Assembly (NCBI GenBank): GCA_951217055.1
Contig: OX578276.1
Location: forward strand, 35,116,205 to 35,180,204
From: Gerris lacustris
Lineage: Eukaryota; Arthropoda; Insecta; Hemiptera; Gerridae
DNA: 64,000 nt
Reading direction: 5' to 3'
Shown here: positions 53,337-64,000 of the stretch, piece after piece
How positions within the stretch are numbered: position 1 is the first letter of the stretch
Layout: each line of letters starts with the position of its first letter
The notes under the pieces: model-generated
What the model saw: the letters and a program-made list of their open reading frames with translations, nothing else
What the model was told of the DNA's origin: nothing
The model's database searches: none
Made by a program: the position numbers and the translations under genes

Positions 53337-53495
53337 TTATTTAAAGGTTTTAGCACATCGAAAGCCCAAGTTGCTTGCGGAACTGTCTGGTGTATTATAA
53401 CTCCTGGCTGCACAGCGGTACCGATAGCAATAGTCTTTATGACAAAGGAAGGAGCCACCTTTCTTTACTTTATCCTTCCCAGAAGGAGGTCCTTT
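53337..53495 (-). CDS. SUMF1: SUMF1 exon 4, catalytic cysteines
   Basis: Acceptor GTTTCAG/AAAGGACC. Codes [20 protein letters not shown] then [25 protein letters not shown] and the stop at 53337. No AATAAA was seen in the next 250 bases on the minus strand. Confidence 0.96.
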   Translation of the reverse strand, partial: KGPPSGKDKVKKGGSFLCHKDYCYRYRCAARSYNTPDSSASNLGFRCAKTFK

Positions 53496-56400
53496 CTGAA
53501 ACACAAGCATAGCCTCTGTTAATAAATAAGATAATAAAAAAAATAACAAATTGTTTACACATATTTAATTATTAAAATGTTTAATTATCTATTCTCGAAT
53601 TCAAAATTTCATTTCAAACTGCACTAGGAGTATACAAATATACAGTAATCCCTTGATATCATGTTTCAATTAAATTTGAGTTTATTTTTTACAAATACAA
53701 CAAAAAAATTGGGGCGTCTCAGAACTTTTCCTTACCAAATAATTCCAAAATGACACCCGCTATTAAGTTGTAATATAGAAGACTTATTTATCTTATACAA
53801 ACGTATAATTGGTATGAATTTCAGCTTAATCGGCATTTTAGTTCTGAAATAATTTAGGGTTAAATTTTCGAAGTTCAAAAGTCGATATTTTTAAAATGAT
53901 GGCAGATATCAGAACTAAATTCAGTGGAAATGTTGATCTTATAAAGAGGTATATTAGGTGCAAATTTCAGCGCAATCGGAAAATTTTATGATTTTTCATG
54001 AATTTTTAGATGACTTAGCAAAAAGTTTATGAAAAGAGTTCAGAGACACAGACAAACAGACACATATGGACATCCATCCAGTTAAAAACTCTCAAAAACG
54101 TCTTGAAAACAAACAACCAAAACGGATAATTCAGATTTTTTTGGGTGAAAACAATAATTTGCCTTTAGGTAAGAAAAAGGATTAAAAATCTAGCACAAGA
54201 AAATAACAAAGTAGATTTATTTTACAACAATTAATTAATAATTCTAATTTTTTACACATTTAGAAAACAAATATCACAAAAACCTCACAAGTGTTTAAAA
54301 GAAAAATATACAAAAAAAAGGAAATCATTATTACGTATTGCCTCCTACTTCTGAGCAAAATTTGACTCATTTTGAACATGCCGAAGGAGAATATTGGCTA
54401 AGATCTGTGTAATTCAATTTCTTACTTCATCAACGCTATTATCCACGCTTTCTGCATAAACTGAACAACTGAAATTGAACACCCTCTACAAAAAATCAAG
54501 AAAATATTGTCATTTTAAGTGGGTTACAAACAAACAGTTGTTTTATAAACTTTGACTTTTTCTGAAAAAACCCAAAAATAAACAAATGTTTCCTCTTCAC
54601 TCCATCATCCATCATAAGACACACTTTATTATCAAACTAACCTATTTTATTATCAAACCAACCTATTCTTAAATATAAAATGTCCTATCAATATTTGAAG
54701 TCAACTTATCCACTTATCTACTCTTGAATGCAAACAATGTTAATAGGTACATATAATAAATCTTTTAAGTGTTAGTCAAGAAGGAGCCAAAAAAAATGTT
54801 AGATGATTAATAATTAATTAAAATAGCTATAGCTATATTTGGTCCCTTGAGGTAATATCTAACATGTTCATTATTAAATAGTGCAAATTTGATAAGGTAA
54901 CTTTAAAAGAAGTATAGAGTTAAGTAGAGTTTAGAATAAGCATAGCTAAAAAGATCCGACCGACAATGTTTCTGTGAATATATGGAAAAAGTAATATTGG
55001 CGGTAATTTTTCATTTATTTATTAGCTTGGAACCTTATTTTTAGGAGTTCTAGCACTAGCACTCAATTTTGCATATTCTACATCTATTAGTTTAAGTGGA
55101 ATTGGAATCATCTTGGCACAGTATAGAGAAATCTTTTACTCTCAGTTTAGAATTAGTTTCGGGAGTTTATAAAGCTCTTGACTTTTTACAGTGTAATTTA
55201 CTCACTGCACAAATGTCTAAAAGAAAATCGCTTACAGAAAAAAATAATTTATTAAAAGGCATACAGAAAGGAGTGAAGGACAAAGATGAGATGTATCCCA
55301 TAAATATCAAATCGCTCTGAGTTCAGTGTCTACAATTTATTTTGAAAAACTGGGGTTCAATATTAAAATTATAAAAAAAAATAAGTGGAGATTTTTTGAA
55401 TAAATATAGAGATTCTAAGTATGAAGACGTAGATGAAGTAGTTCTGTAATGGGTAAAAATGAGATAAACATCTTCCTCTTTCAGGGCTACCCATGTTTTC
55501 TCTCTAAAAAAAAGAAGAAATTCTCCACAACAAAATCTCTATAAAGTACATTTTCTTCTGGAACCATCAATTACGTTATATCGAGGTCCGACTAATTATA
55601 CCATGCATATGAGAAAGAAAAAAATGTTTGCTATTGTTTTACAATAGAAATTTACATCTCTATACATCCTTTTCATGCAGCGCCGGCACTACGCACAGGC
55701 GGGGCAGGCGGCCGCCTGTGGCTGCCAAACTCAGGGGGCGGCCGATGACGACCGCAGTTTGTTTTATTTTACAAATTGAAAAACAAAATCCATAGTAAAG
55801 AGAAATACCAAAACGATAATAATGTGCGTAACCCCCGTACTGAGTAGGCAATTAGAGAAGGAACCCTAGTAATAACACCTAGACAATACCTTATCAGGTG
55901 CTGTTTTAGTTAAGTAGCCGGGCAAATCACATTTCGGGATGATTCTTAGTTACACCGGTGTTATTTCTTTTTATTCCTAAAAACAAACTATCGGCTGTCT
56001 TTGCTATTATATGAGTACATAATATTTATCTTTGTATGTATTTTTATTTCTCTCGTAACCCTCCTAAGCCTTTTCCATTATACGTCATATCTTTTTTTTT
56101 ATTCACTTGACTCTTTATTACCCCTTTATAGCTGTTACATTTTCTACCTTTCCCTAATTTATTAATTGTTATACCCCTCCTAATCCTAATAAAAAAAATA
56201 CGTGTGGTGTCACGGGACCCCCGGTGGGAACGAAGTTCCTTGCATTTTTCATATAAATGATAAAATCACACTGCTAAGTACGAATATATGTTGCTAACTA
56301 CTTATGCATGGCGGAGTTAGAAAAAAGACAAAATTAATAGTAACTAACTAATCTGTTTGTACCTAGAGAAGTTATAGTCATAAATAAAAAAAAAAATTAT

Positions 56401-59400
56401 GAAAGTTGTTTGTCTCATTAAATAGATAAAGTTAGAATTTTATTCCGGCCTAAAATTCCAATTTTAAATTTTAAGCTTACGTTTACACGAGCGTTGCGTG
56501 TGAACGCTTAAGCGAATAACGTTGTCCAACGAACTTAACCTGGGCATTGATAAAATGAACATGTGTACCAAATTTCAACTAACTCGGTCATCTTTTACTC
56601 AGGTTATCGTCATCGGTAGATTTCGTGACGCTTGATTTTGTGACGGTGGTTTTGTAACGGAGCTCCAAATTTGGAGCTAAAATTCATTTCAGGGTATGAT
56701 TTTTCTGAACATGTTTGCCAAATTTTGTCAAAACTAGCCCAGTAGATTAGGCTCCAGGCGTCTACACAGACGATAATCAGACATTTTTTAAAAACCGTTA
56801 TTAAAAAAAAAATTGTTTAATAACTTTCTCTTTATATGAGAAAGTAAACGAACCCAACACAAATTTGAGACTTTCCAGTTATTTATTGTGTAATAAACCA
56901 ATCACATAAATCTAGAAAAGCCCCAAAAAATCACACTTCTCTCCCCCCCCCCCTCGGTAAAAAAAATCCTATTTCGATGGGGCGGCCAAAAACCGTCTTG
57001 CCTGTGGCGGCCAAAAGTGTAGCACCGGCGCTGTTTTCATGTCACAGTTCAATATAAAATACCCCATAATAAGTGTTGAAAGTAGAAAGAATTTAGTTTA
57101 AAAAAGCAATAAATAATACTGACAGGATTGCTTATAGGTCCATTACTGCTGTCATGTGATGTTGTCCACCAATCGCTAGTCCATTCCCATACGTTTCCTA
57201 CCATGTTGTACAGTCCATAGTTGTTAGGAAGGAAGCTGTTTACAGGTGAGGTTCCAAAGTAACCATCTTCACCAGTATTCTTATTCGGGAATATCCCCTG
57301 CCATATGTTACACCTGAACACAAAAACAGGTTTAAAGTATAAAAAAAAATAGCAAAATCACAAATTATGACCCATAGTATTATTATTATTAGAACTGGAC
57401 AGGACAATCCGTTCCTATTTTGTGAATAGAAATGGTAACAAAGGGGAGGCAGACCACTTGTTCAAGCTAACCACCAGTTACTTGTTCAAACATCTAACCA
57501 CTACTTACTTGTTCAAACCTAGTAAGTAGACCATTTAATATTTGGGCCCTTTTTACAAACTTTATCTGAGGTTTGTTCTAACACAGCCTTGTTCAAAAAA
57601 TTGTGAAAAGTTAACTAAAGGAACTGGAGGCCGATTCTGTAACTTTGAAACCTCTCTTTTCATGTGGTTATTATCAAACTGTTGTTATGAACATGTGCGC
57701 GCAACCTGTCAACGTGAATCTATAACTTTGTCTGTTATTATATAAGGAGAAATTGGTATATAAGGTTTGATCCACTCAAAATTGTTGTTGATATAATTCG
57801 TCAGGTTATATTGTTATATATCAAATGCTAAAAACCAAAACAAAGAGACGCCATTTTTGTTGTTTTCATTCACTTTTTCTGTTTTCTGACAGAAATAACT
57901 ACAAAATAGTCACTAAAAAGGATGCTGTCAATCCGTAGTTTGGTATTCGGCCACATACAAGCGCTGGCATCACTTTACAGATTCACTACATTATATAACA
58001 ACACTTTGATATATAGAGATGTTTGATATATAATGTCACAGTGGATATATATCAAAAAAGTTACAGAATCGGCTTCCTGTACAGGATTCACTCAACAATA
58101 GTTAATCTGATCATGGTTGATGAAAAATTATAGTGATAGTTGGGATAAAATTAGATGTAAAAACTATGGTCTGTGATGTAGCACGGTTGAGTGAATCCTG
58201 AAGAACAAAGAATGTAGTTGTTTCATCAATATTCAATCATAACTATTTATACAACTCTTAAATGAATGAAACCAATGAATATGCTCTGAAAACTGCCACA
58301 AGCATCAAAAATTTTAAAAATCAAAAGACAACACTCCTGGCTGAGATAGTGATGAGTATGATTTTAAATGTTAGGAGGTGTACTAACTCTCCTATAATTT
58401 CTCAACACACCACATACATTGGCAATAAAATGTTTTTCCACTAGGAAGATGTCACACCATACCTGTGTTTACCGGAACCAGGGTTGAGTAAGTTTCCCCA
58501 TGGGAAGAGGCGCCCAATCAGTCCTCCCCTGCAGGCGTATTCCCACTCTGCTTCCGTTGGCAGGCGTTTACCCGACCAAGAGCAGTACTCAGATGCATCC
58601 TTCCACGACACATGAATCACAGGGTGGTTACCTCTACCTGACCAGGACAATTCACATCATGTTCAATCAATATACAAATCCATTTTAACAATATATTAAT
58701 ATAAAATTGTTTATTCTCTTTTCATTCATTAACGGATAAAATAATGAGTTTTGAAGAAGAATTCTTAATAATCTAAAACTTTAATAAATCTGGGTTACTC
58801 TGATCATCTTTGTCCCACTGACTTAAAAAAGATCTGAGGATCATGATTAATAATTTATATTATAATGGTTAATTTAAAATAAATATTTTCTAACTTAATT
58901 ATGGATTCTAGGTCTGATAATGTCTGTAATGGGTTAAATATAAACAGTTAAATTAATTAACCAGTTACTTAAATATAACCTCCGAGAGCTAGATAATACC
59001 CAACACTGTCTACACCTCCTAATCTTTCCCTGTTGTACTCTCCAAAGGCTAGATAACAGTAGATAGATACAGTATTCCTTCCTCAACCCAGTGACATAAG
59101 AATAAATTTATTTCCATTAAGTTAACTTTGTAACATTAGTAAAAGTCACATATACTTTACATTCAATCAATTCATGTACAAAAACCCAATGAACACAAAC
59201 ATTTTTTGGTAACATTCCTCTAATTTATAGTATATTAGTATATATAGCTTAACAACAACTGTCTAGTCTTTTTTTTAATCAACAAAGTCTAAATATTTTA
59301 TATCATTACTAAAAGTAGGTTATACAATCTTATTCCCATTATAAAATGACCAACCTCAGATTTCTTAAGCCTATGGTAAGGAATCATGAGCTTGTCTTTC

Positions 59401-60239
59401 GTTTTGGTATTGTGTGGTAACTACTATTGTTTCTAAATAAATGACTATTTACTTTTATAAGTAGTAGCGAGTTATACATGAATAGATTCACCACTGTCTT
59501 TATATTACATTTTATGAACAAATTTGTGCTTCTCAGCTCCCTCTATAATCTTTAGTGCTTTCTTTTGAAGAATTAGGAGTGTTTGCAGATTAGTATGTCC
59601 CCACAGAACCATAACTTAGTATACACTGCATCATTGCCTTATATACATTAACTAAATTTTTTTTTCTGACACTTAATTTTTTAGTTTTCTTGGAACATAG
59701 ATACATTTAGTTACTTTATCTCTGACCATATTTTTGTGAGGTTTCCATGTCATCATAACGTCCAGGGAAGATTCTTCTTTATTTCTAAGGCTGAAAGTAA
59801 GTACTTGGGCTTTACTGACATTCAATTCAAAGTTATTTGCTTTAAACCACTCTTTCATGGTATCCAATCTTTGACTTCCTATTTGTTTCAGCTTTTCTAT
59901 GTTCTTGTGTTCATGAATGATACTGGAATCATTAAAAAACAAATACAAAATCCTCGACACAGTCTGGGGATGTTGTTAGGTTCATATAAGGCCCTGCATC
60001 CTCTACGTCAACTATAAAGGTGTATGCGCCTAGCACCAAGCCTTGAGGTGAACCGCTACTGGTTACTTCAATATCTGATTCTTACTGAGAATACTGAGAA
60101 CAGACACCCTGAGGACTCTTACTTAGGTAGCTCTATGGTCTAACTTTCACGTGTAATTCGGCCCTTCACTGTATTTACAGTGGAAGATTTTATTGAAGCG
60201 AGCGTAGCGAGCTTCCTACATTCAACGAACTATGCTCCG

Positions 60240-60299
<60 letters not shown>

Positions 60300-62109
60300 A
60301 GTAACGTTTACGCGTGTGACGATAACTTGAGTAAAAGTTGACCGATTTAGTTGAAATTTGGTATACATGTTCCTCTTACTAATACTCAGGCTAAGTTCGT
60401 TGGACAGCGTGATCCGTCCATGAGTTCGCGCGCAACGCTCGCGTAAACAAGAGGTACAAAAATTAAATTGGAATTGCAGGACGGGAAAAGATTCTATCAT
60501 CATCTACTCGATGAGACGAACATTTTTTACAAATAAAATTTTTTACTAAAACCAACAGCGACACCGCTATGACTTAATAAAGATCGCTAAAACTATTAAA
60601 GCGGACCTAAACGTTTATAATAGAGAAAACATCCTTTTTACCGATATCTTACGTTCTAACGAAACGATTCTAATAAAACTTCATATACACCATCTAATGC
60701 ACAATTGAAACAGGTATGCAAAATTTCAACTTGATACAAGCAAAATTCTTTGCGTAGTGACGAGATACATTTATAATAATTGTTTAAAAGCTACCGCGGG
60801 TGGTGAAGATTGTTATAGTCGTATAGTGTATGGTTTGTTTAGGAAGTAAAGCTTTGTACCCAGTACCCCCACTCTTCCCTACACTACCCTTCAACATATC
60901 TATACTTATCTTCAACTATGACATTCATCATGATTAATAAATTTCAATATTCAGTATTTCATTGCAATACGCTCGCTTCAATGATAGAGCCACGCGATGC
61001 CTAGTATAATTAAGGTTGACTCTTGGTAAAAGAGACTCTTGGAAAGTGTTACCCTAAAGCTCTAATTTTCTGAGGTAATGAAGACATGAATTAGTTTGGA
61101 TTGGTCAAACTCAATTAACTTTCAGGCCCATGAGGACTGCACTTCCTGAATTATCAAGTGTAGTTACTAGCAAAATAAGATCCTCTGCTTTTTATTAGTT
61201 TATTATTGGCGCACTAAATATCACCATCGTGTACATTCTGTTTGCTCGGTACAATCACCGTGACTGGATGAAAGGTTTTTGTTTCACAGCACATGCTTTA
61301 TATTCGGTTTTTCAACAAGGTAAACTATTCCTGAAAAAATTAAAATGGGGTGTGAACACCACAGCGTGACGGCCAACGCGATTCTCTAAGGCGGGACCCC
61401 GCGCATAGAATTCCGATAAATGCTTATTTCAATGTAGCAACCATTTTGTTGAGTTAACATCCTTGTTGAACAGTACATGCAAGTTAAAGGGACTAGACAA
61501 ATTAGCGTTTGCATAATAAAACAACAAAGACTACTGTGTATCTTGATAAGACTACTGATTTAGTGTTTTAAACTTAAATGAAAGAGTAAGAGCCCTATCT
61601 ACTATCTAATACAAACCTTCTAAGTTGGAGCCTGGCCCCTCAGGTTGTTTCCAAGACGTCTTGTTAACTGGTAACCACCAAGGCGCTGCAGCCACTGCTT
61701 GCGTTATCGTAGACTTTACGTCTTCACTCAACAAACCCTCGAACACGAACGAATTTCCGAACACTTCGGCTTCTGTCCTGTAATCGGTGGCCCGCACGAA
61801 CTTTGCGAACTCGTCGTTGCTCACTTGGAATCGATCTAAGTAAAACGGGTTTACAGTGACTTCTCTCTCAGGAGATTCCCCGTCCGCTTGTATGATAGGC
61901 TTGTCCGTTCCCATCTTGAACAGGCCACCGTCGAGTAGGACCATACTACGCATGTTATCTCTCATCCCCGCTAGAATACTTTTGAAAGTGACACTCCTAC
62001 AGGAATTAAATTTGTCTACGGACTCTACACGTCTAATGCCAGAACTACAGCCGCAATCACAACGGACAAACGGTATCACAGCGAGAAAAACTAAGATGAG
62101 ACAATCCAT
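53337..62109 (-). CDS. SUMF1: Formylglycine-generating enzyme, four exons, 338 aa
   Basis: Oxidises the active-site cysteine of newly made sulfatases to formylglycine in the endoplasmic reticulum. Exons 62109-61617, 58637-58463, 57313-57124 and 53495-53337 all have AG/GT borders and join in phase: 493+175+190+159 = 1017 nt. Residues 1-17 form a signal peptide ([17 protein letters not shown]), followed by a CGC motif like the one known to matter for ER retention in human FGE. The FGE-sulfatase domain follows: [96 protein letters not shown]. Cys304 and Cys309 match the catalytic pair Cys336/Cys341 of human FGE; Ser301 is also kept. The ATG is the first in frame before the signal peptide. Every key residue is present, so the gene looks functional. 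Introns of 2979, 1149 and 3628 bp carry transposons. Confidence 0.97.
53700..54160. repeat. HINE-like repeat fragment in SUMF1 intron 3
   Basis: Contains the CAGAGACACAGACAAACAGACAC stretch, cut here into words GACACAGACAAACAGACAC, and 'gcaaatttcagcgcaat'-type sequence typical of the HINE-like repeats in the window. Ends not defined. Confidence 0.35.
55217..55460 (+). pseudogene. Tigger/pogo transposase N-terminal fragment
   Basis: Reads [20 protein letters not shown] with VKDKDEM, then [10 protein letters not shown] and [15 protein letters not shown] in broken frames. These match the order of the DNA-binding start of Tigger/jerky-type transposases (psq helix-turn-helix followed by the YEDVDKALLxW block). 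Stops and frameshifts; catalytic part absent. Lies in SUMF1 intron 3, antisense to the gene. Confidence 0.6.
55678..57033. mobile_element. Non-autonomous hAT element in SUMF1 intron 3
   Basis: Ends CAGCGCCGGCACTA and the inverted TAGCACCGGCGCTG, flanked by TTTTCATG at 55670-55677 and 57034-57041. Inner borders share GGCGGCC-type GC-rich words. No transposase. Its right half (about 56460-56870) carries a HINE-like fragment in reverse orientation. The element stops about 90 bp before exon 3. Confidence 0.92.
56460..56870 (-). repeat. HINE-like fragment nested in the hAT element
   Basis: On the minus strand 56490-56640 follows the same order as the HINE at 60192: GATAACCTGAGTAAAAG, then GTTGAAATTTGGTACACATG, then GTTCGTTGGACAACG. 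56640-56850 matches 63296-63500 in opposite orientation (GGCTCCAGGCGTCT, CTTTCTC...GAGAAAGTA). Confidence 0.55.
57124..57313 (-). CDS. SUMF1: SUMF1 exon 3
   Basis: Acceptor GTTCAG/GTGTAAC, donor AATCCT/GTCAGT. Codes [37 protein letters not shown]. Confidence 0.96.
57629..58073. mobile_element. MITE in SUMF1 intron 2
   Basis: GCCGATTCTGTAACTTT at 57630 and its inverse AAGTTACAGAATCGGC ending 58073. The interior has TATATATCA palindromes. No clear target duplication. Confidence 0.55.
58082..58200. mobile_element. 119-bp MITE in SUMF1 intron 2
   Basis: CAGGATTCACTCAAC at the left and GTTGAGTGAATCCTG at the right, perfect 15-bp inverted termini. Directly adjoins the previous MITE. No direct duplication seen at the ends. 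Confidence 0.65.
58463..58637 (-). CDS. SUMF1: SUMF1 exon 2
   Basis: Acceptor GGTCAG/GTAGAGG, donor CACAG/GTATGG. Codes the [17 protein letters not shown] and [15 protein letters not shown] blocks and FPWGN. Confidence 0.96.
59490..60115 (-). pseudogene. LINE reverse transcriptase fragment in SUMF1 intron 1
   Basis: Minus strand: [20 protein letters not shown] (family GVPQGSVLGPLLF) at about 60075-60015, a frameshift, then FFNDSSII where the RT active site FADDTSII is expected, and [20 protein letters not shown] (59960-59673). Then in another frame SYGSVGTY and [20 protein letters not shown] near 59560. Blocks follow the order of Jockey/CR1-type RT. The FADD aspartate is lost (FND). Same orientation as SUMF1. 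Confidence 0.75.
60192..61004 (+). mobile_element. HINE-like (non-autonomous Helentron) copy 2
   Basis: Same element as 6633-7413 in the same orientation, from ATTGAAGCGAGCG to GCGATGCCTAG. The (GTCT)n tract here (60239-60299) has about 15 units against about 3 in copy 1. It lies in SUMF1 intron 1. There are small indels between copies, otherwise roughly 90 % alike by eye. Confidence 0.65.
61005..61616. other. SUMF1 intron 1 remainder
   Basis: No gene or repeat recognised between the HINE and exon 1. Confidence 0.4.
61617..62109 (-). CDS. SUMF1: SUMF1 exon 1
   Basis: Codes residues 1-164 plus one base: signal peptide, CGC motif and first half of the catalytic domain. Donor GAAG/GTTTGT at 61617-61611. 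Confidence 0.96.
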
Positions 62110-62479
62110 GTCGGGGCTAAGTGGACAAGGACCTAGTATGACGGGTTGAAGTTGGAAAGCATAAGCGTGAAATTATGAACCTATTTTGAATGTGCAAAGG
62201 AATGACATGCAATAAATAAAGTATATTATATCACATAATTACAGTGTTTTCGTAACAGTGAATATGTTACATGATCGCGTTCCACTTGAGCTCACTGCAA
62301 CTCGACTGATAACAGATAAGAGATTCTATCAGGATGACCAGGTTTGCACTTGCACCTACTCCCGCCATAAATTTACTACGTTATTTCCATGTCTTATTTA
62401 CCGCCAAATTTTAAACGTAAATTTGAATAAACAAATTGCATCTCCGTCTAGTATCTACAGTTTGTCTTTAACTTTCGCT

Positions 62480-62725
62480 CAGTGGCGTAACTATGGGCCC
62501 GCACAGGCTCGCATTGCGGGCCCGCATTTGGAGGCCCCATATCCAAAACAAAAAAATAATTAATTATTATCTTCGTACCAACGTTGATGGGGGCCCCTTC
62601 AATTAGAGCATATCAAAATTTGTTAAGGGCCCTGTTCAGTTTTTTTTTCTCATCAATTTTCTTTGTCGAGGGGCCCCAAAAAGAGATTGCGGGGGGGGGG
62701 CCCCAATGCCCTAGCTACCCCACTG
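62480..62725. mobile_element. hAT MITE upstream of SUMF1
   Basis: CAGTGGCGTAACTATGGGC at the left and GCCCTAGCTACCCCACTG at the right, flanked by CTTTCGCT and CTTTCGCG (7 of 8 bases alike). 246 bp, GC-rich ends with GGGCCC words and a 9-base G run, no ORF. Lies about 370 bp upstream of the SUMF1 start codon. Confidence 0.8.
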
Positions 62726-63289
62726 CTTTCGCGATAATTTATTTGTGACTTACATAATTTTAATATTCGATTCGCATACCTATAACATCGCATAACCTTC
62801 GCTTATTCTACAATTTCAATTAAATAAAGTTGCAACTTGTAGGTCTAGTAAAATTATAAGATGTACAGACTACAGACAGTACAGAGGTGCATTCGCTAAT
62901 TTTCCAGTACCGGAACGCTAGAGGTTCTTAGGGGAATAACGCTAAGGAAAGCGGGGGGTGGGGTCAACAAATTTTGGATAATGTAATCTCTAAAATCACG
63001 TTTTATAGGTAAAATTTACCATTAGAGCCCCAAGGCATGATAAGTGAAGTAACAAGACTAAATCTACTGTAGGGGGGAAAAACCGTTTATTAACTTCATA
63101 TTTTACAATAAATTTAATTTTGCAATACTGCTGGAAAATTTTTCATGGCAGAAGTAAAATTTGTGGATATTAATTTTAGCAAAACTTCTTTTGTTATTAT
63201 TATTATTCTATTAATTAGCTATTCTATATCACATTAAGAATTCAGAAACAAAGTATTTATATAATTACCTACCGTACCGATTATTTTTA
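62726..63289. other. No gene recognised upstream of SUMF1
   Basis: AT-rich; GGGGGGTGGGG at about 62954. No promoter motif can be supported. Confidence 0.4.
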
Positions 63290-63540
63290 CTTTCTCATAT
63301 CATATAAAGAGAAAGTATTGTGATGGCGCGAAAATTCGATTTTGATGGATTTACACGTTTTGAGGTCCCCTGAGTCCAAAAAAGTGTCTGCGCAGACGCC
63401 TGGAGCCTACAATACTGGGCAGATGTTGACGAAATTTGGCATACATGTTGAGAAAAATCATACTCCGAGGCGAAATCGAGAACGAATTTTAGCTCCAAAT
63501 TAGGGGGGCGCTACCCCCCAAAAATTCTGAAAAAACGTGA
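63290..63540 (+). repeat. HINE-like repeat fragment
   Basis: Starts with ACTTTCTCATATCATATAAA and GAGAAAGTA and continues GCGCAGACGCCTGGAGCC, GAAATTTGGCATACATG, TTTTAGCTCCAAATTAGGGG. The same order occurs inverted at 56640-56850, so this is one family. Confidence 0.55.
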
Positions 63541-64000
63541 AAAATAATAAATAATTATTTCTTGAAAACGGTTCCGACGATTTTGATTAAAAAGTTCTAT
63601 AATGTAGCCCATTTTTTTAATCTTTATTTTATTGAATTTAGATCGGCTCACAACGTTGTTAATGGTAATAACGTCATAAACAAAAACAAAGTTAGTTTAG
63701 GGATTATGAATAAGCTATAAAATACAACGAAATTTACTGAGTTGTTCAAATAATAAGTTTTTATAATACTGAACATGAATTTAGCACAAGTTAATCCCTC
63801 TACATTTGTACGAGTATTATATTTTATATTTATGAATCAATAGTTTTATTTAGTACAGTAGTACCACTACAAACTACAAATCCCAAAACAAGATATTGAC
63901 AAATCTATACATATTTTATTTATTTTTATTATTTATTAAGTAATTTTTGGAACTGAACTACAAGGTTAAAGCACAACAGTTACACACACGATTTAAATAT

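Noticed and set aside
60222..60503. 93-codon minus-strand ORF with a TDRQ repeat tail
   Set aside because: Translation of the (GTCT)n microsatellite and adjoining HINE sequence.

Overview
The window is eukaryotic, AT-rich and almost certainly from an insect genome. Coding sequence is split by GT-AG introns, nearly all other recognisable coding sequence belongs to arthropod-type transposable elements, and the one clear host gene is SUMF1 (formylglycine-generating enzyme). No rRNA, tRNA, CRISPR or bacterial features were recognised. The insect order cannot be fixed from this sequence alone.

Layout, left to right. A decayed Helitron Rep/helicase gene (about 0.1-1.6 kb) is followed by a 1.4-kb foldback element (1.7-3.1 kb). 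Next come a pol-deleted BEL/Pao retroelement with LTRs (3.16-5.65 kb) and a decayed Gypsy element (5.7-8.4 kb) broken by a Helentron-like (HINE) insertion. From 8.5 to 14.5 kb there is a three-layer nest: a LINE, split by a TTA-duplicating terminal-inverted-repeat (TIR) element, which is split by an intact Copia element with identical LTRs. Between 14.5 and 26 kb lie fragments of BEL, Copia (three different copies), an I-type LINE and a PIF/Harbinger element whose two genes interleave on opposite strands. From 26 to 30.3 kb there is a DNA element with long TIRs and an unannotated multi-exon protein, with a 324-bp MITE in one arm.

From 30.6 to 42.6 kb sits one Gypsy element (called A here) with both LTRs. 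It is split by a LINE copy with a 13-bp target duplication and by a second Gypsy (B) with a 4-bp duplication. Element B has its 5' half flipped relative to its 3' half, and a GC-richer, non-retroelement ORF sits at one of the joints. A hAT element with ZMYM1-like transposase follows (42.7-45.2 kb), then a decayed unclassified transposon gene (45.5-46.3 kb), a set of unidentified exon-like pieces with a 570-bp palindrome (48-50.5 kb), and a minisatellite (51.7-52.7 kb).

From 53.3 to 62.1 kb the minus strand carries a complete four-exon SUMF1 gene of 338 codons. All four exons join in phase, and both active-site cysteines and an N-terminal signal peptide are present. Its introns hold a non-autonomous hAT, a Tigger/pogo fragment, two MITEs, a LINE fragment and a second copy of the HINE found at 6.6 kb. 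A small hAT MITE lies about 0.4 kb upstream of its start codon.

Functionally there is no operon-like cooperation. The window is one secretory-pathway enzyme gene beside a repeat graveyard. The main value is the readable insertion chronology: target duplications and restored reading frames give the order of several insertions. The other value is a few elements that do not fit a named class.
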